Positions 8,706 through 17,003 of a DNA stretch of 64,000 nt are shown here, in pieces. The stretch spans positions 248,001 through 312,000 of the forward strand of contig CAKULK010000001.1 of the NCBI GenBank assembly GCA_934667275.1, given 5' to 3'. The stretch comes from an uncultured Bacteroidales bacterium (GTDB taxonomy: Bacteria; Bacteroidota; Bacteroidia; Bacteroidales; Paludibacteraceae). The translations under genes were made by a program, and so were the position numbers. Every line of letters starts with the position of its first letter. The stretch's first letter is position 1. The notes beneath the pieces are model-generated. The model was not told where the DNA came from. It worked only from the letters and a program-made list of their open reading frames with translations, and made no database searches.

Positions 8706-9316
8706 TCTTTGTTGTATTTTTCTTAAACTTGATATTTTACATGACTCATTTACATAATTAAATGAAAAAGTGTAATTTTGCGGTCGATAAGTGGTGAAAA
8801 TATAGGTATTGGGAATACCTCATACTGCAATGCGTGGTATGGGAATTCTTGACATATTAAAAGGCGTTTATTGCGCTTTGTTCTGATGTTTTGAAACTTC
8901 GCAACTTTCATTTGAATGAATAAAGGCTTAGCAACAATAGATGTCCTCGGAATATAAGTGTATTCCGTCTCATAGAGGACGATGCGGCTCGCATCGTCAT
9001 TGTGTGGTTATAGGGGGGCTTTCTTGTGACTACATTCGGGAGCAATCATATGTATGTTTATATGGCTTTGATTGCTTTCTTAATGAGATGCTAGCTTATA
9101 TCGGCGTGGGATTCGTGTTGTCAGTTCTATTCATTCAAGGCAATGCGAAGGCCTTAAAACGTGGAACGATGACAATCGAACTCCCATTTCCCTAAAAATG
9201 TCGTATATTGTTGTATAATTCGTTTTTTTTTCTTATCTTTGCCGACGATACGTATCGGGAGGCAAAATAATCAGCAATAGCACCCGTATCAATACTAACT
9301 ATTAATACTTATTACT
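8706..9316 (+). other. 611-bp gene-free region with several hairpins (possible structured RNA)
   Basis: No convincing coding sequence. A -7-like element TAATTTTG lies at 8773-8780, without a good -33 element. Downstream are perfect hairpins: AGGTATT/AATACCT with a GGG loop (about 8811-8827), the palindrome TTCATTTGAATGAA (about 8908-8921), a two-part stem GTCCTC...GAGGAC enclosing GGAATA/TATTCC (about 8942-8981), and GATGCG/CGCATC (about 8981-8996). The clustering suggests an untranslated structured transcript or complex leader. An 84-codon open frame at 8941-9195 has no family resemblance and contains these stems. The true promoter of the next gene is at 9211-9241. Confidence 0.35.
9211..9241 (+). 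promoter_or_regulatory. Bacteroidota promoter of the giant secreted protein
   Basis: TTG (9211-9213), 20 nt, TATCTTTG (9234-9241). A run of nine T (9223-9231) occupies half of the spacer, so slippage there would change promoter spacing. The expected transcript start is near 9245, giving a leader of about 70 nt before the ATG at 9317. Confidence 0.7.
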
Positions 9317-9336
9317 ATGAAGTTAATGTATTTTTA

Positions 9337-9345
9337 CCCCCCCCC
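9337..9345 (+). repeat. C9 homopolymer between the upstream ATG and the giant reading frame
   Basis: Nine C residues directly after an ATG (9317) that is well placed behind the promoter. With nine C the ATG frame ends after 13 codons (stop 9356-9358). With eight C (or eleven) it would run into the 1969-codon frame. This is either a slipped-strand on/off switch or an assembly error. Confidence 0.8.
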
Positions 9346-9389
9346 ACAAGAAGTTTAATAACTGTTTCAGCAATTTCAGCAGCAGTCTG

Positions 9390-12300
9390 TTGAACATTCG
9401 CTCCCTTTTTCTGACATTTGCACTTACCGCTTTGCTCTTTGCCGGCAACAGGGCGGTGGCTGCGGAATGTACTCCGCTTATCTACACCCGCGCGTTCACA
9501 GACCGCTCGGAGGGTGAGTTCACAATCTTCAGCGAGGCAGGCAACTACTACAGATGGTCTGCCAACCAGTATGGTGCCGTACTCAACGGCTATAACAGCA
9601 GCGATGCCGAGAGCGACTGGCTTATCTCGCCCGCCTTTGCCCTGTCCGGCTACAAGTCCGCCACGCTGTCGTTCTACCACACTTGCTACAAAGGCACCGA
9701 CCTGAGCAAAGCAGCAGACTATCTCAAACTGAAGGTGTGTGATTTCGGCTCCGACATCATCAACCAATGGATGAACGGAGAAGTAAGTATCGACTGCGAA
9801 GAACTGCCTATCAGTACTTTCTCGGGTAGCGGTTTTGTGCGTGTGGAAATCACACTTCCCGAAGCCTACCTGACAGACAGCGTACGCTTTGCTTTCCACT
9901 ACACTTCCGACCCTAACGACAAGCCCCACGCCTACTATTGGGAGATAAAAGACTTTGCGTTGACTGCCGACTGCGAAGAAAGCGGCGGTCAGCAGGAACC
10001 GGCAGCGACCTACCTGCCGATAGCCAACACCTTCTACGACTTCGACGGCGACGGCTACAAAGAGGCGGCATTCTCTGACAACGGTTATTTCTGTATCACA
10101 GACAACCAACTTGCCGGTTTCCAAGTGAAGGAGAAAATCAAAACATCTTTCAACAATCCTATCCAGTTCATCGAGGACATCAACCACGACGGCGTTATGG
10201 ATTATGTTACCGCCCAAAAATCCTATTCCAATATCACTCTGTCCCAACCCGACGGCACCTATACACAACAGGACAAAAGTGTCTGTGCCACCAATATGGA
10301 CATCAACGGCGACGGGCGTATCGACTATATCCGTTGGAGCAGCGCGAACAAAACCGTCAGTTACTATATCGCCCTGCAGCAGCCTGACGGGTCTTTCCGC
10401 GAGCAGGCTATGCAGATAATGACCAAGGATCAGTACGAGGCGCAGTTCGACCCCGACGCATGGGGTTCCACCGTGCATCAGGAATGGAACGGATTGATAG
10501 GCGTTACCCCGAATATCGGTCCCATATTCAGCGGCGCATCGCTGGCAAAGGCTCCGCGCAAGGACACCCACCCGCAACGCGCACAGGGTATAGGGCAGCA
10601 AGTCCCGTTCCCCACCAAGGTGCTGGACCTCAATGCGGACGGTCTGCTCGACCTTATCAACGAGAACACGGGCGACATCTTCTACAACATGGGGGATGGC
10701 AAATGGGTACATACCGCCACCAACGGCGCAGTCTTTACAGCCGATTTCAACGGCGACGGCATTATGGATTTCATCTTCCCCGGAAGCAAACTGCAGACCG
10801 CAATCTATCAGGGCAACGGTGTATTCCAAGTGAAAACACTGTATGAGAACATACAAGTGGATAACGACATCTACTGCTACGACTTTGACAACGACGGCGA
10901 TGTGGATATACTCGTTACTTTCTCCGCTCCCTACAACAACACCGGTTATGCCTATACGATGTTTTTCCGCAATGACGGCAACGGCAACTTCACCCAGTCG
11001 GAAGAACAGGATTACGGAGACAGCCAATTGGCTTTCTCCAACTGCCAGGACATCGACGGCGACGGATATTACGACCTGCTCGCTTTCCGCAGTACCTACA
11101 GTTGCACCCGCTACGGTTGCACTATGACATCGCCTGCCAAGGAGGTTGTCTTGTTGCGCGGACAAGCCGATATGACCTTTGCCCAACCGGAGGTGTTGTA
11201 TTCCATATCAAAGACCGATAACAACGGGAACAGTACAAACATAGACCTTGAAGGAGTAAAAATCAATGCCGAAGACCTGGATAACGACGGCAAGACGGAG
11301 ATATGGGTCAGCGGACTGAACGACTTCGTAGCCGACCGGTTCATTATCTATAAGCCCGATGCCGCTGCCAACACGGCTCCCACACCGCCCGCCAAGCCCG
11401 AACTGTCGTACAGCGACGGTATCCTGACCGTCAACTGGGGCAACGGTACGGACAGCAAGACGGCCACAGCAGACCTCACTTACGCCTTGCGTATCGGAAC
11501 GGCAAGCGGCAAACAGGATATCCTGCACGCACACGCCAATGCCGACGGCACACGCCGCAACTACCTGGACGGCAATATGGGCAGATACCACACCTATACG
11601 ATAGACCTCACTTCGTATATAGCGGACAGTATCTATGTGGCAGTCCAAGCCATCGATGCCCAACATCTCGGGTCGGTATGGAGCGAGGAAGCGGTGGTAC
11701 GGCACTATGTATTGCCCGTCAGTTTCAACCTGAGCAGCACCTCTGCCAACAAGGGGCAGCCTATCACCGTTACCTTCACTCCCACGGCGGACGGCTATAC
11801 CCACCTGTGGACAGCCCAAGACGGCGTATGTACCACGACCGATGAAAGCACTGTGCAGATTGTGTTCTCCGCCGCAGGCGAGAAGACCATTACCCATACC
11901 CTCACCGCTCCCGACGGACGTGTGGTACAGGCGACCCAATCGGTTATGGTGAATCCAAACGGTATAGGCACCCCTGTCCCGATAACCAATGATATATACT
12001 ATTCCCTGATAGGTTCAGATAGTAACAACCAATATGCCAACCTGTTCGACTACAACTTCGACGGCTATTTGGATATGGTGTATAACAATGTTGTGAGCAA
12101 GGGAGGCGAGAACTATACGTTCAGCAAGGCAAGCGGAATATGGAATACGGGGCTGGAGATGTATAGCAATGAATGTTTCTGGTACGACTGGACGCACAAT
12201 GGCGCCGCAGACCTGCTGACCCATATTGACTACAAGCAAGGCGGTTACTACCTGCCCCACAACGGCACCAACAATATGACCGCCAAGAAATCGGATGCCA

Positions 12301-15299
12301 ATATAGATATGTATTGGTTCTATTCGGCAAGTTACTCTGCACCGGGATGGAGGGTAGCCCCCGTTGACTGGACACACAACGGCTACTATGATGTCTATAG
12401 GTACCGATATGTTGCTGACAACCAGCCGCCTACCAGTTCGTTTGCGGTATATCAAAACGGCTCCTTCGTTGAGCGGGAGATACAAAGCAATGCCGACCCC
12501 TATCTATTAGCAGGTGCATTAGGATATATTGATAATAGAAACACCCGATTTATTGCGGATATTGACCACGACGGCTTTATGGATGGGGCTATACTGCACT
12601 ACTACGAGTCTCCGTACAGCGACCTGGCGGTGATGCTCAACAAAGGCAATCTGTATTTCGAGCAACTCATCATTCCTTTTGCTCAAGAGATAGCCAGCCC
12701 CGGTACGGTGCACGACGATATGCAAAATGCGCAACTCATCGACCTGAACAACGACGGGTACTACGACATCTTTGCCGCCCGCTATGCCGATGGCGCACCG
12801 TATATCCTGTGGAACAACCAAAATCAATCGTTCTCTGCGCCCGACCTACTGCCGCTCGGCGACCTGTCTGCGTTCATGACAGGCCTACACAGAATAGCCC
12901 CTTATCAGTTTGCCGACTTGGACAACAACGGCTACACAGACATCATTTCGCTCCAACCCAACCCGAAGATGGGGGAGAATATATACAATATCTATGTGCA
13001 TTATATGGGCGAAAAAGGCGTTATCCAACAAGGGTTCCTGCTCCAATCCGCTACTTCGTTCGGTTATTTCCGACTGCTCAATATGGCTGCCGGAGGTATG
13101 GCTATAATGTCCAATGCCACAGACAACACGAGTAATCATTGTCTCTATCCCATTACCGGCATCGACAACCAACGCCCCGCTGCTCCGACCGGACTGCGTG
13201 CCGTACAGACCGACGAAGGTCTGCTCATCGAATGGAACGCCGCACAGGACGACCGCACCCCTGCCGCACAGATGCGCTACAACCTGTCGGTTAAGCGTGC
13301 AGGACAGACCGGCAACGGTGCCTACCTCATCTCGCCGCAGAACGGAGGCAACGCCAATGCCGCCTATATGCCGCGCTACCACTACCAGTCCGCCACACGT
13401 TTCCTCATCCCGCAATCGGAGATAGAGGTGGGCGAATACGAGATAAGCCTCCAGTCAATCGACCTGCAGAACGCTATGAGTCTGTTTGCAGACCCTGTTA
13501 CGGTGAGTGTCTCTGCCGTCAGCCGTTTCTCTGCGCCCACATCCGTCTGCCTGAATGACAACGCCACATTTACCTACACGGGTACCCAGCAGACCGCTAC
13601 GCCCGTTTGGGATTTTGACGGCGGTATCACAGACTCCGGCAGCGGCTATGGTCCCTATCAGGTACACTGGACAACGGCAGGCACCAAGACCGTCCGCCTC
13701 ACTATCAACGGCGAGACCGGCGAGCGTATGATTTATGTGGAAGATTTCGCTTCCGACTACACGCTGCCCGCTTACTACATCAACGACGGCACCACCGCTC
13801 TCCACCTGCCCGCCGATGCTGTTTGCTCATGGGCGGCACGGTACGAAGACGATACCGACTTCGCACCCCTCAGTGCTTTTGCAGGCGTCATAGAGATTAC
13901 AGGCGACCAACTGACCCTCCGCCACCCCGCGGGGAGCAAAGACCTCTATCTGCAACTCACGCTCACCAACGGCAACGGGTGTCAGACCACACAGGAGCAG
14001 CGTATGCACGTCATCGGGCAGGACCAACTGCCGCAACTCACCATCGTTACCCCCGATGCGGACGGCAGGAATGTACTGACGTGGGATGCTGCCCCGCTGA
14101 CCTATCTGACCGAGGTGCGTATATACAAAGAGACCAACCGCCGCAATCAGTTTGTCGAACTGTCTGCCGTACCGGCAAGCGCAGGCACCTATACCGACCG
14201 CACTTCCGACGCCTCTACCAAAGCCGAGCGGTACTGCATAGCAGGCGTGCTGCCCGACGGCACACTCACGCCGCAAAGCACACCGCACCGCACGCTGCAT
14301 CTCACTATCAACAGGGGTATGCAAGACAACACGTGGAACCTGCTCTGGAACGACTATACGGGAGCCGATATAGCCACATACAACATCCTGCGCGGTGCTT
14401 CTCCCGAGACCCTCGCACAGATAATCTCCCTCAGCGGCGGCAACACGTCCTATACCGACCGTACTCCCGATGCTTCCGCACCGCTCTATGCCATTGAGTA
14501 TGTGCTGGACAACGCTGCCGCACAGAGTGCGCCGCGCCGTATAGTGCAGCACCTGACGGCGGCTCCGCGAGGCACATCAAACGTGGTCAGCAGCAATGAG
14601 GCACGCAAGGTGGTCTATGCAGAACGAATATCCGTCCTGTCGGCAAACAACTCCTATACCACTACCACCGACAAGACCTCGCTCTTCCTCTACGTGGAGA
14701 TATTCCCCACCAACACCACCTACAGGACGGTGCGCTGGGACATCATCAGCGGCAGCAATCTGGCGGCTATTGACGACAACGGACTGCTCACTGCCCGCAC
14801 CCCCAATGCAGGCGGCACGGTTACCGTCCGTGCCACCACTACCGACGGCACCAACCTGACGGCGACACGACAGATACAGATAGCGGCTGTCAGCGGCGGT
14901 ATCACTACCGACTATTCCGTTACCGACCTGCGAAGCAGCGTCAACGGGAAGACCGTTACCCTGACATGGTCAGCACAAACGATGGCACCGATGTATCATA
15001 TTACCGCGACCCACCTTGCTACCAACACACAGGTTATAAACACCTTGTGGTCGGGCAGTATGAGCATCACGGAGACCCTGACGGAGACGGGCGAGTACCG
15101 CTGGAGCGTACAGGCATTGTCCAATGACAGCAAACCCCTGTCGGAGACAGTGTACGGAACCTTCGCAATCCTCGAAACCGCCATCTGCAACCCTGCAACC
15201 AACGACACCCCCGCTGTCCGCAAGATACTCCGCGACGGACAAGTGCTGATTCTGCGTGGTGGCAGGACATACACCCTAATGGGAATTGAGACGGAGTAA
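9390..15299 (+). CDS. Giant secreted protein with FG-GAP/VCBS, FN3, PKD and Ig-like repeats
   Basis: About 1969 residues from a TTG at 9390; the natural start may be the ATG at 9317, put out of frame by C9. Signal-peptide-like residues SLFLTFALTALLFAG are followed by AVAA. Order: jelly-roll-like domain (about 28-195); a first FG-GAP/VCBS block with repeated calcium-binding D-x-D/N-x-D-G motifs such as DFDGDGYKE and DIDGDGYYD (about 205-650); FN3-like (660-760); PKD-like (765-850); a second block with DIDHDGFMD and DLNNDGYYD (860-1230); FN3-like (1240-1350); PKD-like WDFDGGITDSGSGYG (1355-1430); FN3-like segments (about 1530-1730); Big_2-like (1745-1840); and a C-terminal motif VRKILRDGQVLILRGG. 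Repeats of this kind form beta-propellers and stalks, so an adhesin or cell-surface role is likely. No catalytic domain was recognised. A strong terminator follows. Confidence 0.8.
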   Translation: MNIRSLFLTFALTALLFAGNRAVAAECTPLIYTRAFTDRSEGEFTIFSEAGNYYRWSANQYGAVLNGYNSSDAESDWLISPAFALSGYKSATLSFYHTCYKGTDLSKAADYLKLKVCDFGSDIINQWMNGEVSIDCEELPISTFSGSGFVRVEITLPEAYLTDSVRFAFHYTSDPNDKPHAYYWEIKDFALTADCEESGGQQEPAATYLPIANTFYDFDGDGYKEAAFSDNGYFCITDNQLAGFQVKEKIKTSFNNPIQFIEDINHDGVMDYVTAQKSYSNITLSQPDGTYTQQDKSVCATNMDINGDGRIDYIRWSSANKTVSYYIALQQPDGSFREQAMQIMTKDQYEAQFDPDAWGSTVHQEWNGLIGVTPNIGPIFSGASLAKAPRKDTHPQRAQGIGQQVPFPTKVLDLNADGLLDLINENTGDIFYNMGDGKWVHTATNGAVFTADFNGDGIMDFIFPGSKLQTAIYQGNGVFQVKTLYENIQVDNDIYCYDFDNDGDVDILVTFSAPYNNTGYAYTMFFRNDGNGNFTQSEEQDYGDSQLAFSNCQDIDGDGYYDLLAFRSTYSCTRYGCTMTSPAKEVVLLRGQADMTFAQPEVLYSISKTDNNGNSTNIDLEGVKINAEDLDNDGKTEIWVSGLNDFVADRFIIYKPDAAANTAPTPPAKPELSYSDGILTVNWGNGTDSKTATADLTYALRIGTASGKQDILHAHANADGTRRNYLDGNMGRYHTYTIDLTSYIADSIYVAVQAIDAQHLGSVWSEEAVVRHYVLPVSFNLSSTSANKGQPITVTFTPTADGYTHLWTAQDGVCTTTDESTVQIVFSAAGEKTITHTLTAPDGRVVQATQSVMVNPNGIGTPVPITNDIYYSLIGSDSNNQYANLFDYNFDGYLDMVYNNVVSKGGENYTFSKASGIWNTGLEMYSNECFWYDWTHNGAADLLTHIDYKQGGYYLPHNGTNNMTAKKSDANIDMYWFYSASYSAPGWRVAPVDWTHNGYYDVYRYRYVADNQPPTSSFAVYQNGSFVEREIQSNADPYLLAGALGYIDNRNTRFIADIDHDGFMDGAILHYYESPYSDLAVMLNKGNLYFEQLIIPFAQEIASPGTVHDDMQNAQLIDLNNDGYYDIFAARYADGAPYILWNNQNQSFSAPDLLPLGDLSAFMTGLHRIAPYQFADLDNNGYTDIISLQPNPKMGENIYNIYVHYMGEKGVIQQGFLLQSATSFGYFRLLNMAAGGMAIMSNATDNTSNHCLYPITGIDNQRPAAPTGLRAVQTDEGLLIEWNAAQDDRTPAAQMRYNLSVKRAGQTGNGAYLISPQNGGNANAAYMPRYHYQSATRFLIPQSEIEVGEYEISLQSIDLQNAMSLFADPVTVSVSAVSRFSAPTSVCLNDNATFTYTGTQQTATPVWDFDGGITDSGSGYGPYQVHWTTAGTKTVRLTINGETGERMIYVEDFASDYTLPAYYINDGTTALHLPADAVCSWAARYEDDTDFAPLSAFAGVIEITGDQLTLRHPAGSKDLYLQLTLTNGNGCQTTQEQRMHVIGQDQLPQLTIVTPDADGRNVLTWDAAPLTYLTEVRIYKETNRRNQFVELSAVPASAGTYTDRTSDASTKAERYCIAGVLPDGTLTPQSTPHRTLHLTINRGMQDNTWNLLWNDYTGADIATYNILRGASPETLAQIISLSGGNTSYTDRTPDASAPLYAIEYVLDNAAAQSAPRRIVQHLTAAPRGTSNVVSSNEARKVVYAERISVLSANNSYTTTTDKTSLFLYVEIFPTNTTYRTVRWDIISGSNLAAIDDNGLLTARTPNAGGTVTVRATTTDGTNLTATRQIQIAAVSGGITTDYSVTDLRSSVNGKTVTLTWSAQTMAPMYHITATHLATNTQVINTLWSGSMSITETLTETGEYRWSVQALSNDSKPLSETVYGTFAILETAICNPATNDTPAVRKILRDGQVLILRGGRTYTLMGIETE

Positions 15300-15382
15300 A
15301 TACGGCATAAGCAAGGAGCAAATGTCCGTAGTACGACATAGGTGTTCTGTATTCTTCAGATAAACACAACTATCTCTATCGG

Positions 15383-15420
15383 AATCGGCTGTCTGACTTG
15401 GTTGTCAGACAGCCGATTTT
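15383..15420 (+). terminator. Rho-independent terminator after the giant secreted protein
   Basis: A perfect 15-bp stem (AATCGGCTGTCTGAC at 15383-15397, complement at 15404-15418) with a 6-nt loop, followed by a short T stretch. It lies 84 bp after the stop codon. Confidence 0.8.
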
Positions 15421-15488
15421 ACATAAAACGTAGCACTCTTTTTTCTTGGAAAAATGTATCGTTCGTTTTGAAAAGATGTACAATTCGT

Positions 15489-15750
15489 TTTGGCGATTAT
15501 ATATCTTTTGCAACAAAGCAGCCAAACGGGCTTTGAGTTTGGGTTGGTTTTTCTCCACACTCTTGTGCCAGACGAAGGTGTACTTGTTGGCACAGGATTC
15601 CACTTTTGTACCATCCACATACTGCACCTTCAAACTGACGAAACCTTGTTCGGACAAGAGAACCACCACTTGGGTGGACAGAGTGTCAAAGTGGGCTTTC
15701 AGCCGTTTGCCGCGGAAATAATTGATGGTGCGCCAGTTTGGGCAACGCAT
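15489..15750 (-). pseudogene. IS1182-like transposase fragment
   Basis: An internal piece of a DDE transposase. The frame from 15750 reads RTINYFRGKRLK, then a segment with QYVDGTKVESCANKYTF and VWHKSVEKNQPKLKARL, which matches the N-terminal half of IS1182-family transposases, where an aspartate of the catalytic triad lies in the YxDGTK block. The homologous part stops near 15489; the open frame continues to 15376 through unrelated sequence, including the terminator stem. A stop codon lies just upstream of the ATG. Both ends are missing, so it cannot be active. Confidence 0.6.
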
Positions 15751-15811
15751 ACCCTATAACCACATAAAAGTAACATTCTCACGAAGGGCTTGCTCTATTT
15801 TACGGCGTATG

Positions 15812-15918
15812 GGTCATTTTGCAGGCTGGAAAAATGGCGGTATGAATTGCCCCTAAAAATCTCCCTGTGGGGGATTGCGTAGTATGCGGCTTGGGGAGCC
15901 GCGTAATAGTCTAAAAAC
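15812..15918. repeat. 107-bp direct repeat, left copy
   Basis: About 95% identical to 20920-21026 in the same orientation. It includes the terminal repeat core and a hairpin GCGGCT-TGGGG-AGCCGC that is damaged in the right copy. Recombination between the copies would delete the 1231-residue protein gene. Confidence 0.8.
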
Positions 15919-15975
15919 ACCATTCGTTTTCTTTGTTTTGACCGCCCCGCACAGAGGGCATTTTTTCTTGTTCAT
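15853..15975 (-). pseudogene. Zn-ribbon N-terminus of an IS256-variant transposase, fused to the IS 3' end
   Basis: A 40-codon frame from ATG 15975. The first residues MNKKKCPLCGAVKTKKTNG contain a CxxC zinc-ribbon start, the N-terminus expected for the variant Zn-binding type of IS256-like transposases. After about 20 residues the sequence switches to what is elsewhere the untranslated 3' end of the IS, and the frame stops at 15855-15853. It is a deletion remnant. Confidence 0.6.
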
Positions 15976-16131
15976 TTGCGGCATTTTTAGGGATTTTGAA
16001 TGCCACAAAGATACTATATATTAGCGATATACAAAGAAATCAGCCTGCAAAATGACCCATAGGGCGGTTCCAAACGTCGATTTTTAGTCTGAACCTTTTG
16101 AATCCTGCAACGCCCTATTCATCGGACATAA

Positions 16132-16167
16132 ACCCACTTTTCAGCCTGCAATTTGACCCATAGACCC
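16132..16167. repeat. 36-bp perfect inverted repeat, left copy
   Basis: The reverse complement of 16132-16167 is identical over 36 bp to 20870-20905 (core CAAATTGCAGGCTGAAAAG). The pair brackets a 4.7-kb segment that holds the IS4 fragment and the 1231-residue protein gene. Confidence 0.85.
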
Positions 16168-16697
16168 GAAAAAAGAGCCGATTTCTTGGATGTGATAAAG
16201 TTGCTTAAAGTCATTGTAACCTCTGTCGAAAACATAATAAGCACCTGTTTCATAAGGAATTACACTCATTGCTTTAGAATCGTGTATAGCCGCCTCTGTA
16301 ATGTGAAAGAATGCCGGTACTTGAGTTTCTATATCATAGAGAGTATGCACTTTGATGCCACCTTTATGTGTGCGGAATGTTGCCCATCCAAAGATGCTCA
16401 AGCATAGGTCTATGGTTGTAGAATCGAAAGCATAGACATTGCCACCAAGTTGAAAAATATCTGTTGCCCGTTTTCTGCGTGCCTGCTCCATCAAGTAGTA
16501 GGCATAATCCTCAAAGATGTGGTAATCCCGCTGATTGTTGGCATATGCCAAATTGGTTTTTGAAACATTTTTCCAAAGCCGAGATGGTAACTTTTGTTTT
16601 TGTGAGCAGACACCACATTGACCAAATCGCGCAGGCTTTCACGGTTGCAAAGTTGCCCGAATATCATTACAAGCAGATGATTCCAATCAAAGAACAA
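16141..16697 (-). pseudogene. IS4-like transposase, frameshifted and 3'-truncated
   Basis: Two overlapping frames give one protein: 16697 to about 16570 encodes FGQLCNRESLRDLVNVV (the DUF4372-like N-terminus of Bacteroidota IS4 transposases), and after a one-base loss in an A5 run (16569-16573 on the plus strand) the other frame continues KTNLAYANNQRDYHIFEDYA, then VYAFDSTTIDLCLS (first catalytic Asp) and YYVFDRGYNDF. The sequence ends abruptly at 16141 inside the 36-bp inverted repeat, so the catalytic Glu region is lost. The outer end of the element is probably the CTGTCCCATTAAAACAGG-like sequence near 16704-16722. Confidence 0.75.
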
Positions 16698-16882
16698 TTC
16701 CCTGTTTTAATGGGACAGTAGTGAGGGCATATAAAAAAATGACACACCCCATTTTCGGCGGCGGAGGTACGACAAAATGCAGAAATATACAATACCCATT
16801 TTTAGGGATGGGTTATAATTGTTGCTTTTAAGCCTATTAATGCCCCTTTATGTGTATTATGCATAGAAAATACAATATTTTA

Positions 16883-16914
16883 TTTGCACATCTATAAATT
16901 TTATTGTACCTTTG
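16883..16914 (+). promoter_or_regulatory. Bacteroidota promoter of the 1231-residue surface protein
   Basis: A perfect TTTG (16883-16886), 20 nt, TACCTTTG (16907-16914). The leader to the ATG at 17004 is about 85 nt, A/C-rich and without obvious structure. Promoter and gene both lie inside the 36-bp inverted repeats. Confidence 0.85.
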
Positions 16915-17003
16915 CGGCGGTTAAGGACATATTGCTCCAAATCCACCAACACACCCCAATACAAAATCAACCCTAAATACTAACCTAATAATATAGAATA
17001 CCT

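Larger units (their letters stand above)
15808..16061 (-). mobile_element. Internally deleted IS derivative (MITE-like) with 21-bp terminal inverted repeats
   Basis: A 254-bp element bounded by perfect 21-bp inverted repeats (15808-15828 and 16041-16061; core GGGTCATTTTGCAGGCTG). Its left 107 bp (15812-15918) are about 95% identical to 20920-21026, the sequence next to the 3' end of the IS256-variant transposase fragment at 21058. The rest holds a promoter (minus strand, TATCTTTG at 16013-16006) and a start codon at 15975 encoding a zinc-ribbon N-terminus. It therefore looks like the two ends of that IS joined after loss of the middle, which makes it a non-autonomous derivative. Confidence 0.7.

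Noticed and set aside
8941..9195. 84-codon open frame on the plus strand after the PagL-like gene
   Set aside because: No family resemblance or signal peptide, and it runs through several perfect hairpins; better explained as non-coding structured sequence.
9315..11186. 623-codon frame antisense to the giant protein
   Set aside because: It is opposite a repeat-rich gene with clear VCBS motifs; the Val/Gly-rich translation is the usual reverse-frame shadow of this codon usage.
13827..14552. Antisense and alternate-frame frames over the C-terminal half of the giant protein
   Set aside because: Low-complexity, Arg- or Val-rich shadows without motifs, promoter or start context.
16491..16697. 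A programmed ribosomal frameshift in the IS4-like transposase
   Set aside because: IS4-type elements do not normally use frameshifting, the site lacks a slippery heptamer with a downstream structure, and the gene is also truncated, so a disabling deletion is simpler.
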